Assembly (NCBI RefSeq): GCF_000281895.1
Contig: NZ_CM001558.1
Location: forward strand, 3,414,556 to 3,478,555
DNA from: Pseudomonas fluorescens Q2-87
GTDB lineage: Bacteria; Pseudomonadota; Gammaproteobacteria; Pseudomonadales; Pseudomonadaceae
Length of the DNA stretch: 64,000 nucleotides
Reading direction: 5' to 3'
Both the position numbers and the translations under genes were made by a program. Positions 49,658 to 58,802 of the stretch are shown in pieces. The notes beneath the pieces were generated by a model. It did no database searches and was not told the origin of the DNA. It saw nothing but the letters and a program-made list of their open reading frames with translations. The number at the start of each line of letters is the position of its first letter. The stretch's first letter is position 1.

Positions 49658-51150
49658 GGCGCTGGTGGTTCACTCCGTTTTTGTGGATCTGCACTGTGCA
49701 GGGTGCCGTGGCGACAACGCCCGACCCGGACCTTGCCGAGCGCGACTACCAGCAACACTGCCAGCAATGCCATGGCGTCAACCGTATCGGCGGCACCGGC
49801 CCGGCGCTGTTGCCCCAGAGCCTGAGCAGGATCAAGCCTGCCGAAGTCCGCCAGGTGATCGAAAACGGTCGGCCAGCCAGTCAGATGGCGGCGTTCGGCG
49901 CGGTGCTTGAGCCCGCGCAGATCGATGCGCTGGCGTTGTACTTGCAGCGTCCCCTTGCCGTCGAGCCGACCTGGGATGAAGACGACATTCGCCACAGTCA
50001 TCGTGTGTTGGCGGATGTCGCCACCCTGCCCGACACCCCCCAGCACACCGCCGATCCGCTGAACCTGTTCGTGGTGGTGGAGGCTGGCGATCATCACATC
50101 GATGTCGTCGACGGCGACCGCTTCGAGGTGATCGCGCGGTTCGCCTCGCATTTCGCGGTGCATGGTGGGCCGAAGTTTTCACCGGACGGGCGCTTCGTCT
50201 ACCTGGCCTCCCGGGATGGCTGGATCAGCCTGTACGACTTGCACAACCTCAAGCTCATCGCCGAAGTGCGGGCCGGCCTCAACACCCGCAACCTGGCGGT
50301 GAGCAAGGACGGCCGCTGGGTGTTGGTGGGCAATTACCTGCCCGGCAACCTGGCGGTGCTGGATGCCCGTGATCTGTCGCTGGTCAAGACCATCGCGACG
50401 GTGGGCCAGGACGGCCAGGCTTCGCGGGTCAGTGCGGTGTATACCGCGCCGCCGCGCAACAGCTTTATCGTCGCGCTGAAGGACGTCAAGGAGGTCTGGG
50501 AACTGTCCACCGTGCCGAACCCGGACTTCGTGCCGAGGCGAATCGAGGCCGAGGACTACCTCGATGATTTTTCCTTCTCGCCGGATTATCGACAGCTGCT
50601 CGCGACCTCGCGCAAGGCCCAGGGCGGGCAAGTGATCGACCTCGACAGCGGGCGAATCGTCACCGACATCGCGCTGCCGGGTATGCCCCACCTGGGCTCC
50701 GGTACTTACTGGAAGCGCGACGGACACTGGGTGTTCGCAACGCCGAATATCAGCAAGGGGCTGATCTCGGTGATCGACTTCAATACGTGGAAAGTCATCA
50801 AGCAGATCCCCACGCTCGGCCCGGGGTTCTTCCTGCGCAGCCACGTCAACTCCCGCTACGCCTGGACCGACGTGTTTTTTGGCCCGGACAATGATGCCAT
50901 CCACCTGATCGACAAACAGACCCTGGAAATCGCCCACACCCTGCGCCCCATGCCCGGTAAGACCGCCGCCCACGTCGAGTTCACTCGGGATGGCCGCTAC
51001 CTGTTGCTGAGCATCTGGGACACTGACGGCGCATTGATCGTCTACGACAGCAATACCCTTGAGGAGATCAAGCGCCTGCCCATGAACAAGCCTTCGGGCA
51101 AGTACAACGTCGGGAACAAGATCGAGTTCGCCGAGGGGACGTCACACTGA
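49654..51150 (+). CDS. nirN: NirN, dihydro-heme d1 dehydrogenase
   Basis: 498 residues: signal peptide, heme c site CQQCH (Cys36, Cys39, His40) and a d1-type propeller like NirS but shorter. NirN carries out the last oxidation to heme d1 and hands it to NirS in the periplasm. Last gene of the nir operon. Confidence 0.93.
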   Translation: MRRWWFTPFLWICTVQGAVATTPDPDLAERDYQQHCQQCHGVNRIGGTGPALLPQSLSRIKPAEVRQVIENGRPASQMAAFGAVLEPAQIDALALYLQRPLAVEPTWDEDDIRHSHRVLADVATLPDTPQHTADPLNLFVVVEAGDHHIDVVDGDRFEVIARFASHFAVHGGPKFSPDGRFVYLASRDGWISLYDLHNLKLIAEVRAGLNTRNLAVSKDGRWVLVGNYLPGNLAVLDARDLSLVKTIATVGQDGQASRVSAVYTAPPRNSFIVALKDVKEVWELSTVPNPDFVPRRIEAEDYLDDFSFSPDYRQLLATSRKAQGGQVIDLDSGRIVTDIALPGMPHLGSGTYWKRDGHWVFATPNISKGLISVIDFNTWKVIKQIPTLGPGFFLRSHVNSRYAWTDVFFGPDNDAIHLIDKQTLEIAHTLRPMPGKTAAHVEFTRDGRYLLLSIWDTDGALIVYDSNTLEEIKRLPMNKPSGKYNVGNKIEFAEGTSH

Positions 51151-51174
51151 AAAAAGGGGCTGATGCGCAGCCCC
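51150..51174 (-). terminator. Terminator for the porin transcript, at the nirN stop
   Basis: Stem GGGGCTG/CAGCCCC with a five-base loop (51156-51174) is preceded on the + strand by AAAAAA, i.e. followed by TTTTTT on the minus strand. It would end the leftward porin message just at the end of nirN. Confidence 0.65.
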
Positions 51175-51192
51175 CAATATCAAATCAGTCTC

Positions 51193-51317
51193 GGGGCCGC
51201 TTCGCGCCCCAGCGGGAGCAAGCTCCCTCGCCACAGGATTGCATCCGTACTCAAAAATGAAGTCGAACACTGCCCTCGTGGCGAGGGAGCTTGCTCCCGC
51301 TGGGTTGCGCAGCAGCT
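51193..51317. repeat. REP pair, family A, tail-to-tail arrangement
   Basis: Here the two REPs lie in the opposite order from the other doublets: the CCCTCGCCAC arm comes first, then GTGGCGAGGG after 43 bp. The region separates the convergent nirN and porin genes. Confidence 0.75.
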
Positions 51318-51359
51318 CCAAAAACCGACCTGACACGCCTCAGTTGAAGGGGGTCACCG

Positions 51360-52544
51360 TTACCAGGTGAGCACCGCCCCCACCGCGAAGGTATCGGTGT
51401 CTTCATTCTGGGCGCTGGTATCGTGGCCGTTGATTTCGAACTGGTTGTACTCGGCCACGAGCTTGAGGTTGTCGTTGACGTCATGGAACAGCGCGATGCC
51501 ACGGGTTTCATAATCGGCACCACTGCCCACCACGCCGTTGCCGTCGTCATCGGTCTTGCCGTAGGACAGCGCCAGGCGGTTCTTGCCCAGCTTGTACGAA
51601 CCCTGCAGCAGGTAGCCCTTGCTGTCGACATTGCGCAACGTCGCTTCCCCGGCGTTGTTGGTAAAGAACGGGTTGATGCCCTTGGCCTGGAACCCGGAGC
51701 CGGTGAGCGACAGCCCGCCCATCTTCGCCTGCACGCCATAACCGAGGCCTTTGGACGTTACCGATTCAACCGTGGAGTCGGTGTTGTCCGAGGTCTGGTA
51801 GCTGCCGTTCAGCCAGCTGTAGATCTTCGCCCCGCCCAGGTCGAACTGGTAGGTGATCTCGCTCTCCGTGCGCGGATTTTCCTGGTAGGCCTTGCCGGTG
51901 GCGCTGTTGTCGTTGGTGTCCACCGGGTCCATGATCCCCACCGCCACGCGCAAGCCGTCCATCACGGGCGTGCGATAGGTGATTTGCGAGGTGGGGAACG
52001 GATACGGATAACCGCTGCCAATGTTGCCGAACGAGACACCTCCGCCGTCCACCAACCCCAGGGTGTCGCTGACCTGACCGTAACCGGCCAGCAATTCGTC
52101 AAGCAGGATGTTGGAGCGAGCGAACAGGCCGAAGTCCTTACCGATCAGCACCTCGCCCCACTCCGGGTTGGCAACGGTGCCGTAGAACTGCCGCACGTCG
52201 ATGGCCGTGTCGGTGCCATTGGTTTCGCTGTCGTTGATGGTCACCCAGAACGAGGCCCGGGCGCCGAGCTTGAGGTCATCGACCTGCTTGCCCATGTTGA
52301 AGCCCAGGTAGTTGGGCAAGAACCCCATCTTCACCCGTGCCTGCCGGCGGTCGTACTGCTCCCCGGCCCGGTCCACATCGCTGTTGACGTAGAAGGCGTT
52401 GATATAGCCGTCGGTGGAAAAGGTGGTCTGGTCCTTGTCGTACAGCATGATTTCGGCGTGGGCCCAAGGCGTCACGCCCAGGGTTGAAAGACTGGCGATG
52501 ACCGCAGGCAAAAGAAGCTGGCGGGTATTTTTATTGTTGTGCAT
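51360..52544 (-). CDS. Gram-negative general porin
   Basis: 394 residues: signal peptide ending AHA (about residue 30), then a 16-strand type porin sequence (IMLYDKDQTTFSTDGYINAFYV, RQFYGTVANPEWGEVLIGKDFGLFARSNILLDELL) ending in a C-terminal aromatic (VLTW). It forms a diffusion channel in the outer membrane; the solute is unknown. GGAG lies six bases before the ATG. Its nearness to nir genes may be chance. Confidence 0.87.
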   Translation of the reverse strand: MHNNKNTRQLLLPAVIASLSTLGVTPWAHAEIMLYDKDQTTFSTDGYINAFYVNSDVDRAGEQYDRRQARVKMGFLPNYLGFNMGKQVDDLKLGARASFWVTINDSETNGTDTAIDVRQFYGTVANPEWGEVLIGKDFGLFARSNILLDELLAGYGQVSDTLGLVDGGGVSFGNIGSGYPYPFPTSQITYRTPVMDGLRVAVGIMDPVDTNDNSATGKAYQENPRTESEITYQFDLGGAKIYSWLNGSYQTSDNTDSTVESVTSKGLGYGVQAKMGGLSLTGSGFQAKGINPFFTNNAGEATLRNVDSKGYLLQGSYKLGKNRLALSYGKTDDDGNGVVGSGADYETRGIALFHDVNDNLKLVAEYNQFEINGHDTSAQNEDTDTFAVGAVLTW

Positions 52545-52756
52545 GGCGCGCTCCGCAACAGGGGACGGGATGTCGGAGGCGATTATCGAAAGGTGCCCGG
52601 GCACGTCATACGCTGCCTTGGGGGCAATTGGCGGATGCTTTGGAAGCGCCGGGCCGGCGCGGCAGTTTGGGTGTACGACGGCGAGGCCGACGGGTGCGGT
52701 ACTTTGGGTGTGGGCCGCAGGGGGCCTGGGGAATATAGGCTAGGTATCACTGATTT

Positions 52757-52920
52757 GTGGCGAGGGGATTTATCCCCGCTGGGCTGCGAAGCAGCCCTGA
52801 AACCAGATAACTCCGTGTATCAGTCTGATTGAGTGGGAAGCTTATGGGGGCTGCTTCGCAGCCCAACGGGGATAAATCCCCTCGCCACAGGAGCTTGCTC
52901 CCGCTGGCCTGCGCAGCAGG
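52757..52920. repeat. REPIN family B joined to a family A fragment
   Basis: A complete family B doublet (52757-52888) runs directly into AGGAGCTTGCTCCCGCTGGC, part of a family A REP, before the glucarate-type gene. The rest of the 52545-52756 gap shows no ORF or site I can support. Confidence 0.75.
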
Positions 52921-52935
52921 CCCCTTGCCTTCGCC

Positions 52936-54210
52936 TCAAAACCTGGGCTTGACGGTTTTCCAGTCCGGCCGGTAGCGCTGCATCTGCTGCACGTCGTCAC
53001 GCTGGCGGATGCCGCAACGCAGGAACTGCTCATGCAGCATGCCCAACTGATCCCGGTCCAGCTCCAGCCCGAGGCCAGGCGCCCGGGTGATCTTCACGCA
53101 GCCGTCGACAATCGGCAGCTTGCCGCCCTTGATCACCTCTTCATCCGGCTCCTGCCACGGGTAATGGGTGTCGCAGGCATAGTCCAGGTTTGGCACAGCG
53201 GCCGCCACATGGGCCATCGCCATCAGGCTGATGCCCAAATGTGAGTTGGAATGCATCGACACGCCCAGGCCGAAGGTGCTGCACATTTTCGCCAGCGCCT
53301 GGGTGTCCCGCAGGCCGCCCCAATAATGATGGTCGGCCAACACGATCTGCACGCTGTTCAGCGCCACGCTGCGGCGGAACTCGTCGAAATCGGTGACCAC
53401 CATATTGGTCGCCAACGGCAGCCCCGTGCGTTTGTGCAGCTCGGCCATTCCCTCCAGTCCCGGCGTCGGGTCTTCGTAGTACTGCAGGTCGTCACCCAGC
53501 AATTGGGCCATGCGAATCGAGGTGTCCAGGGACCAGTTGGCGTTGGGGTCGATGCGCAACGGATAGCCGGGAAACGCCCGTTTCAAGGCCTTGATGCACG
53601 CCACTTCGTGCTCGGGCTCGAGGGCACCGGCCTTGAGCTTGATGCTCTTGAAGCCATAGTCCTGGATCATCCGCCGGGCCTGGGCAACGATCTGCTCTTC
53701 GTTGAGCGCCTCGCCCCAACTGTCCGGCGGGTACGGTGAATCGATGTGCTCGGCATACTTGAAAAACAGGTACGCGCTGAACGGAATCTCGTCACGAATC
53801 GCCCCACCCAACAGGTCTACCAGCGGCACGTTGAGGTAGTGGGCCTGCAAATCCAGGCAGGCCACTTCGAACGCCGAATAAGCATTGCTGACCGCCTTGC
53901 TCGCATGGGAACCCGGCGCCAGTTCGGCACCGGCGACACTGGCCGGCCGCTGGGCGGCCACGGTGGCCTGGACGATGCTGCGCAACTGATTGAGGTTGAA
54001 CGGGTCCAGGCCAATCAGCTGGTCCTGCAGTTGCAACTGGATCGCCAGGGCCGGCGCATCGCCGTAGCTCTCCCCAAGGCCGATGTATCCGTTGTCGCTC
54101 TCGATCTCGATGATCGAGCGCAACGCGAACGGCTCGTGGATGCCGCTGGCGTTGAGCAAGGGCGGGTCGCGAAAAGCAATCGGTGTGACAGTGACGCGTT
54201 TGATCTTCAT
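52936..54210 (-). CDS. Glucarate dehydratase-like enolase-superfamily enzyme
   Basis: 424 residues, mandelate racemase/glucarate dehydratase group. Expected catalytic residues are visible: KSIKLKAG (KxK pair), RIDPNANW (Asp), EDPTPG (Glu), ATNMVV (Asn), LADHHYWGG (Asp) and SMHSNSHLG (His). The likely reaction is dehydration of D-glucarate or a related sugar acid to the 5-keto-4-deoxy product. Overlaps the MFS gene (ATGA), so the transporter brings in its substrate. Exact substrate is not proven. Confidence 0.86.
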   Translation of the reverse strand: MKIKRVTVTPIAFRDPPLLNASGIHEPFALRSIIEIESDNGYIGLGESYGDAPALAIQLQLQDQLIGLDPFNLNQLRSIVQATVAAQRPASVAGAELAPGSHASKAVSNAYSAFEVACLDLQAHYLNVPLVDLLGGAIRDEIPFSAYLFFKYAEHIDSPYPPDSWGEALNEEQIVAQARRMIQDYGFKSIKLKAGALEPEHEVACIKALKRAFPGYPLRIDPNANWSLDTSIRMAQLLGDDLQYYEDPTPGLEGMAELHKRTGLPLATNMVVTDFDEFRRSVALNSVQIVLADHHYWGGLRDTQALAKMCSTFGLGVSMHSNSHLGISLMAMAHVAAAVPNLDYACDTHYPWQEPDEEVIKGGKLPIVDGCVKITRAPGLGLELDRDQLGMLHEQFLRCGIRQRDDVQQMQRYRPDWKTVKPRF

Positions 54211-55610
54211 ACAGCGGCTCCCGATGGGCCAGGGTTCAAGGCTTGGGGTTTTTCTGGTTGGTCGGCAACAGTGACCGCAACGGTTTCAGGTCGGCCGGAA
54301 AGTGAGTTCGGCGTATCGCGCCCGGGTTTGGTCCGGGCAAAAAAGATCACCACGGCGGCAATCAGCGAAGTAATCGCTAACCCGTACAGGCCGCCTTCGA
54401 TGGAGCCGGTAGTCTGCTCCAGGAAACCGAACGCCGTGGGCGCGACGAAGCCGCCGAGGTTGCCAATGGAGTTGATCAGGGCGATCACCGCCGCCGCGAT
54501 GCGCGCATCCAGGTAACCCTGGGGAATCGGCCAGAACAGCGCCGACGCGGCCTTGAAGCCGATGGCTGCAAAACAGATCGCCACGAAGGCGAAGATTGGC
54601 CCACCCGTGGTGGACATGAACATGCCGAACGCGGCAATCACCAGCGTCACCGCGACCCAGGCCTGCTGGAACTTCCATTTGCCGGCCAGGGCGGCGAAGC
54701 CGTACATCGCGATGATGGAAATGATCCACGGGATGGAATTGAGCAAGCCGACCTGAAAGTCTCCCAGGTTGCCCATTTTCTTGATCATGCTGGGCAGCCA
54801 GAACGTGGCGCCGTAGATGGTCAGGGCGATGGAAAAATAGATGAAGCAGAACAGTGCGATCTGCCGGTCGGCCAACAGCTTGAACATTGACGGCTTGACC
54901 ACTTGGGCCGCTTCCCGAGCCCGTTGTTCTTCGGCAATGGCGGCAATCAGCACGGTTTTCTCTTGCGCCGTCAGCCATTTCGCCTGGCTCGGGTGCGATT
55001 GCAGCCAGAACCAGACAAACCCGCACAACACGATGGAAGCGAAGCCTTCGATCAGGAACATCCATTGCCAGCCATGCAGGCCCAATCCGCTGATGTGCAG
55101 CAACGCCCCGGACACCGGGCCGGAGATCACCGAGGCGATGGCCGAGCCGCTGAGGAAAATCGCCATTGCCTTGCCGCGCTCGTTGGCCGGCAGCCATTGG
55201 GTGAAGTAGTAGATGATGCCGGGAAAGAAGCCCGCCTCCGCCGCGCCGAGGATGAAGCGCAGCACATAGAAGCTGGTTTCACCGCGCACAAAGGCCATGG
55301 CCATGGCCGCTGCGCCCCAGGTGAACATGATGCGCGTCAGCCAGGCCCGAGCGCCGTAGCGTTGCAGGAGCATGTTGGACGGGACTTCGAACAGCGCGTA
55401 ACCGACGAAGAACAGCCCGGCACCGAGCCCATAGGCGGCGGCGCCAATGCCCAGGTCGGTTTCCATATGGCTGCGCACGAAGCCGATGTTGACCCGGTCG
55501 ATGTAGTTGACGATGAACATCACCACTACCAGGGGCAGTACATGACGTTTGACCTTGGCGGCGGCGAGCGCCAGGGTGCTGTCATGGGTGGAGTCCGGTA
55601 CGTTATTCAA
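54207..55610 (-). CDS. MFS sugar-acid transporter (anion:cation symporter family, GudP-like)
   Basis: 467 residues from a TTG with GGGAGG five bases upstream; longer in-frame starts lie inside the intergenic region and the LysR gene. Twelve helices with NYIDRVNIGF, ALFEVPSNMLLQRYGARAWLTRI and FILGAAEAGFFPGIIYY, typical of the ACS family that carries glucarate and galactarate. Cotranscribed with the dehydratase. Confidence 0.87.
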   Translation of the reverse strand: MNNVPDSTHDSTLALAAAKVKRHVLPLVVVMFIVNYIDRVNIGFVRSHMETDLGIGAAAYGLGAGLFFVGYALFEVPSNMLLQRYGARAWLTRIMFTWGAAAMAMAFVRGETSFYVLRFILGAAEAGFFPGIIYYFTQWLPANERGKAMAIFLSGSAIASVISGPVSGALLHISGLGLHGWQWMFLIEGFASIVLCGFVWFWLQSHPSQAKWLTAQEKTVLIAAIAEEQRAREAAQVVKPSMFKLLADRQIALFCFIYFSIALTIYGATFWLPSMIKKMGNLGDFQVGLLNSIPWIISIIAMYGFAALAGKWKFQQAWVAVTLVIAAFGMFMSTTGGPIFAFVAICFAAIGFKAASALFWPIPQGYLDARIAAAVIALINSIGNLGGFVAPTAFGFLEQTTGSIEGGLYGLAITSLIAAVVIFFARTKPGRDTPNSLSGRPETVAVTVADQPEKPQALNPGPSGAAV

Positions 55611-55695
55611 GGGTGCCTCCCGATCATTTTGTTTTTGTGGGGAACGGGACGATGATGGACGCGGCGGATTGTTCCCGTCTAATCTAACTTGGCAC

Positions 55696-55720
55696 TTGAT
55701 TGATACCTGGATTGAATCAA
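55696..55720. promoter_or_regulatory. Candidate LysR-type operator
   Basis: Inverted repeat TTGATT-N13-AATCAA between the divergent MFS and LysR genes, touching the LysR start codon. Position and symmetry suit autoregulation with control of the divergent operon. Confidence 0.45.
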
Positions 55721-56616
55721 TGTTTGAACTGGCCCAACTGCGCTGCTTCACCACCGTGGCGACTGAACTGAACTTTCGTCGAGCCGCCGAACGGCTGAAC
55801 ATGACCCAGCCACCGCTGAGCCGGCAGATCCAGTTGCTGGAGCATCACCTGGGCGTCGAATTGTTCACCCGCAGCACCCGCAGCGTTGCACTCACCGCGG
55901 CGGGTCGGGCCTTTTTCGTCGAAGCGCAGAACCTGCTGCAGCAGGCCCAGCAAGCCGCCGAGGCCGCCAAGCGCTTCGCCCAGGGCGACATCGGCACGGT
56001 CACCATCAGCTTCGTCGGCAGCGCGGTGTACGAGTTCCTGCCCAAGGTCATCGCCGAAGCCCGGCTGAAACAACCCCAGGTCAAGATCGTCCTGGCGGAA
56101 ATGAACACCTACCTGCAACACGAAGCCCTGCGCGCCCGGCGCATCGACTTGGGCATCGTCCGCTCGCCGCTGCTGGAAACCGGCTACGCCACTGAATGCC
56201 TGGTGCGCGAGCCCTTCGTGCTGGCGGTACCGGCCGGACATCCGCTGGCCAGCGCCGAAACCGTGAGCGTCCAGGACCTGGATGCGCAACCGTTCCTCAT
56301 GTACTCCCACTCCGCCTACCCGCCCTTCAACGAACTGCTCACCGGCATGCTCCGCTCAGCCCGGGTCGCGCCGCAATTCGTGCAGTGGCTGGGCTCGTCG
56401 CTGACGATCCTGGCCCTGGTCAATGCCGGCATGGGCCTGGCGCTGGTACCGCGTTGCGCCACCAGCGTGGTGTTCAAGCAGGTGGTATTTCGTGAGATCG
56501 ACCTGGGCGAAGGGGTGCAGAGCGAATTGCATCTGGTGTGGCGCGAGGACAACGACAACCCGGCATTCACCATGTTGCTGGAGGGGATTCGAGGGGCGGT
56601 TCGGGACGGGTTGTAA
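55720..56616 (+). CDS. LysR-family regulator of the sugar-acid operon
   Basis: 298 residues: N-terminal helix-turn-helix (MFELAQLRCFTTVATELNFRRAAERLNMTQPPLSRQIQLLE) and a LysR substrate-binding domain. Divergent from the MFS-dehydratase operon by 109 bp, the usual arrangement for a regulator of its neighbour. The ligand is unknown. Confidence 0.87.
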   Translation: MFELAQLRCFTTVATELNFRRAAERLNMTQPPLSRQIQLLEHHLGVELFTRSTRSVALTAAGRAFFVEAQNLLQQAQQAAEAAKRFAQGDIGTVTISFVGSAVYEFLPKVIAEARLKQPQVKIVLAEMNTYLQHEALRARRIDLGIVRSPLLETGYATECLVREPFVLAVPAGHPLASAETVSVQDLDAQPFLMYSHSAYPPFNELLTGMLRSARVAPQFVQWLGSSLTILALVNAGMGLALVPRCATSVVFKQVVFREIDLGEGVQSELHLVWREDNDNPAFTMLLEGIRGAVRDGL

Positions 56617-56807
56617 ACACGACACCACGGCTAGAAAAAGGCCCTCACCCCATGACCCCGCTCGGGCTGCCAATACTTGACCGCCGGCAATTTAGCGCGC
56701 GAACAGACCGTTGAACTATTCCCGTTGCCCTCGGCAAGTTGTACGATGACCGACGAGCATGGCGCTCGTCCGTTCCAAATACCTACAAAAACAAGGAAAA
56801 CACCCCC

Positions 56808-57242
56808 ATGAAAAAAGCGACATTGATCGTTAGCTTTCTGTGCCTGTTCAGCGGCTACGCTGCGGCAGCCACGTCATCGCCAGAACAGGACGTGGCCAAG
56901 GCCGTCGATCAGCTGACCCAGGCCATGCTGCACAAGGACATCCCACAACTCCAGGCACTGGCTTCCGAGAAACTGACCTACGGGCATTCCAGCGGCAATA
57001 TCCAAGATAAAAAAGCGTTCATCGCCGACATCGAAACCGGCAAGAGCGCGTTCAAGACCCTGGAAATGCAAAACCAGAAAATCACCTTGTCGGGCGATGT
57101 AGCGCTGGTGCGCAACCACTTCTCGGCGCAAGCGCTCAAGGGCACTGAGGTGGTGCCGACGGAAATCGAGAACTTCCAGATCTGGCAAAAGCAGAAAGAC
57201 GGCAAATGGCTGCTGATCGGTCGCCAAGCGTTCCGCTTCTGA
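56808..57242 (+). CDS. Secreted NTF2/SnoaL-like protein
   Basis: 144 residues: signal peptide (about 1-21, ending YAAAA) and a DUF4440/NTF2-like domain (VAKAVDQLTQAMLHKDIPQLQALASEKLTYGHSSG...NFQIWQKQKDGKWLLIGRQ). Such domains are periplasmic binding or catalytic cones of unknown substrate. AAGGAAAA precedes the ATG. Stands alone; the 190 bp upstream show no clear site. Confidence 0.78.
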   Translation: MKKATLIVSFLCLFSGYAAAATSSPEQDVAKAVDQLTQAMLHKDIPQLQALASEKLTYGHSSGNIQDKKAFIADIETGKSAFKTLEMQNQKITLSGDVALVRNHFSAQALKGTEVVPTEIENFQIWQKQKDGKWLLIGRQAFRF

Positions 57243-57352
57243 TCGCCGACTGAATAAGGCGTTTTCTGTGGCAAGCCTGGGGGCGCGCATCGCCCCTTGG
57301 TTGGAAGCTAGCTTTCACGCCGCAGGAAACGCTTGGCTGAAGGATGTTCCCG

Positions 57353-58276
57353 TCAGTTCCCGGCCCACTGCTGCCGGTGCTCCAGCAAGAAGTCGACGAA
57401 AGCACGAACCCGTTGCGGCACATAGCGGCCGTGGGGGTACAGCAAGGTGAAGGGCCGAGACCGGCCACTGAACGGCCGCAGCACTTCCACCAGGCGTCCA
57501 TCCGCCAGTTCCTGTTCGACGATGAACCGATACGTCTGGAACAACCCCGCGCCATGCTTGGCCAACGTCACCCCGCCCAGCACATCATCCGAGCAGCTAT
57601 AGCTGCCCTGGCCGAAGACCTCCTGTTCCTTGCCATCGACAGTGAACAACCAGGAAATTCGCCGGCCGCTGCTGGGCAATTCGAATTGAATGCATTGGTG
57701 ATCGTTCAGGTCTTCCAGGGTCTGCGGCGTGCCGGCCTGGCGCAGATATTCCGGGGTCGCGACCACCACCAGCTTCGCGTCTTCCAGCAGACGGGCGATC
57801 ATCGAAGAGTCCGGCTGGGCCCGCACGCGGATCGCCAAGTCATATCCTTCGTCGACGAAATCGATGTTTCGATTGCCCAGGTGAATGTCTACGCTGACTT
57901 GCGGGTACAGCGCCCGGAACGCCGGCAGCAATGGCAGGATCCGGTGATGACCGTAGGTGGTCGGCAGGCTGATGCGCAGCTGACCGGACGGCACCGATTG
58001 AGCGCCCATCACTTCCTGTTGCGCCTCGACCAGTTGCGTCAGGGCCTGGCGACATTGCTCGAAATAGGTCCGGCCTGCTTCGGTGAGTCGGATGCTGCGG
58101 GTGGTGCGCACGAAAAGCCGCGAGCCCAGGCGCTCCTCCAGACGGAAGATCGAGCGGCTCACCGCTGCTGGCGTCACACCTGCCAAATTCGCCGCCGCCG
58201 TGAAACTGCCCGCCTCCGCCGCCATGCAAAACAGCTCTATGCTGCCTAACTGCAGATCTTCGAAATGTCGCTTCAT
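57353..58276 (-). CDS. LysR-family transcriptional regulator
   Basis: 307 residues: helix-turn-helix (LFCMAAEAGSFTAAANLAGVTPAAVSRSIFRLE) and a LysR effector domain of the AaeR/CrgA-like type. Divergent from the tautomerase gene 123 bp away, which it may control. Confidence 0.85.
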   Translation of the reverse strand: MKRHFEDLQLGSIELFCMAAEAGSFTAAANLAGVTPAAVSRSIFRLEERLGSRLFVRTTRSIRLTEAGRTYFEQCRQALTQLVEAQQEVMGAQSVPSGQLRISLPTTYGHHRILPLLPAFRALYPQVSVDIHLGNRNIDFVDEGYDLAIRVRAQPDSSMIARLLEDAKLVVVATPEYLRQAGTPQTLEDLNDHQCIQFELPSSGRRISWLFTVDGKEQEVFGQGSYSCSDDVLGGVTLAKHGAGLFQTYRFIVEQELADGRLVEVLRPFSGRSRPFTLLYPHGRYVPQRVRAFVDFLLEHRQQWAGN

Positions 58277-58399
58277 GATTCGTTACGCCGCGTATCGACT
58301 GGAGTATGCAGATGCCTGTTTATCAGCCTGTGGCGTATAAATACAGTCTTTGCTTGCCCGGGAATCCTCCCGCGCATTTTTTATCAGCTGGAGTGCAGC

Positions 58400-58606
58400 A
58401 TGCCTTTCGTCAATGTTCGTATCACTCGCGACGGGGTTACCCGTGAGCAGAAAGCCCAGGTTATTTCTGAAATTACTGAGACGTTGCAGCGGGTGCTGGG
58501 TAAGGATCCGCATCTGACCCATATCGTGATCGAGGAGGTTGATACGGATAATTGGGGGTATGCGGGGATGACGGCTACTGAGGCTCGAAGTCAGCCCAAG
58601 CAGTAG
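58400..58606 (+). CDS. 4-oxalocrotonate tautomerase-family protein
   Basis: 68 residues; after the initiator Met comes Pro, the catalytic N-terminal base of this family (MPFVNVRITRDGVTREQKAQVI). GGAG lies before the ATG; longer in-frame starts would hide the Pro and are rejected. It tautomerises small keto-acids, substrate unknown; divergent LysR neighbour suggests inducible use. Confidence 0.85.
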   Translation: MPFVNVRITRDGVTREQKAQVISEITETLQRVLGKDPHLTHIVIEEVDTDNWGYAGMTATEARSQPKQ

Positions 58607-58639
58607 TGGCGTGGGCTTAGTTGGGGTCGCGTCTTCCCT

Positions 58640-58727
58640 GTGGGAACGGGCTTGCTCGCGAAGACGGTGGCACTGCCAGCGCTGATGCAAGCTGATCCAC
58701 CGCTTTCGCGAGCAAGCCCGCTCCCAG
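58640..58727. repeat. REPIN, family C
   Basis: Inverted pair GTGGGAACGGGCTTGCTCGC ... GCGAGCAAGCCCGCTCCCAG between the convergent tautomerase and TonB receptor genes; both outer ends carry single changes. Confidence 0.8.
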
Positions 58728-58802
58728 AGGGACTTTGCAACGGCCACAAATCTGCCTATCGATACACCTGGCTTGCTCGCACCGCTCCTGTTTTATTGAG
58801 CC

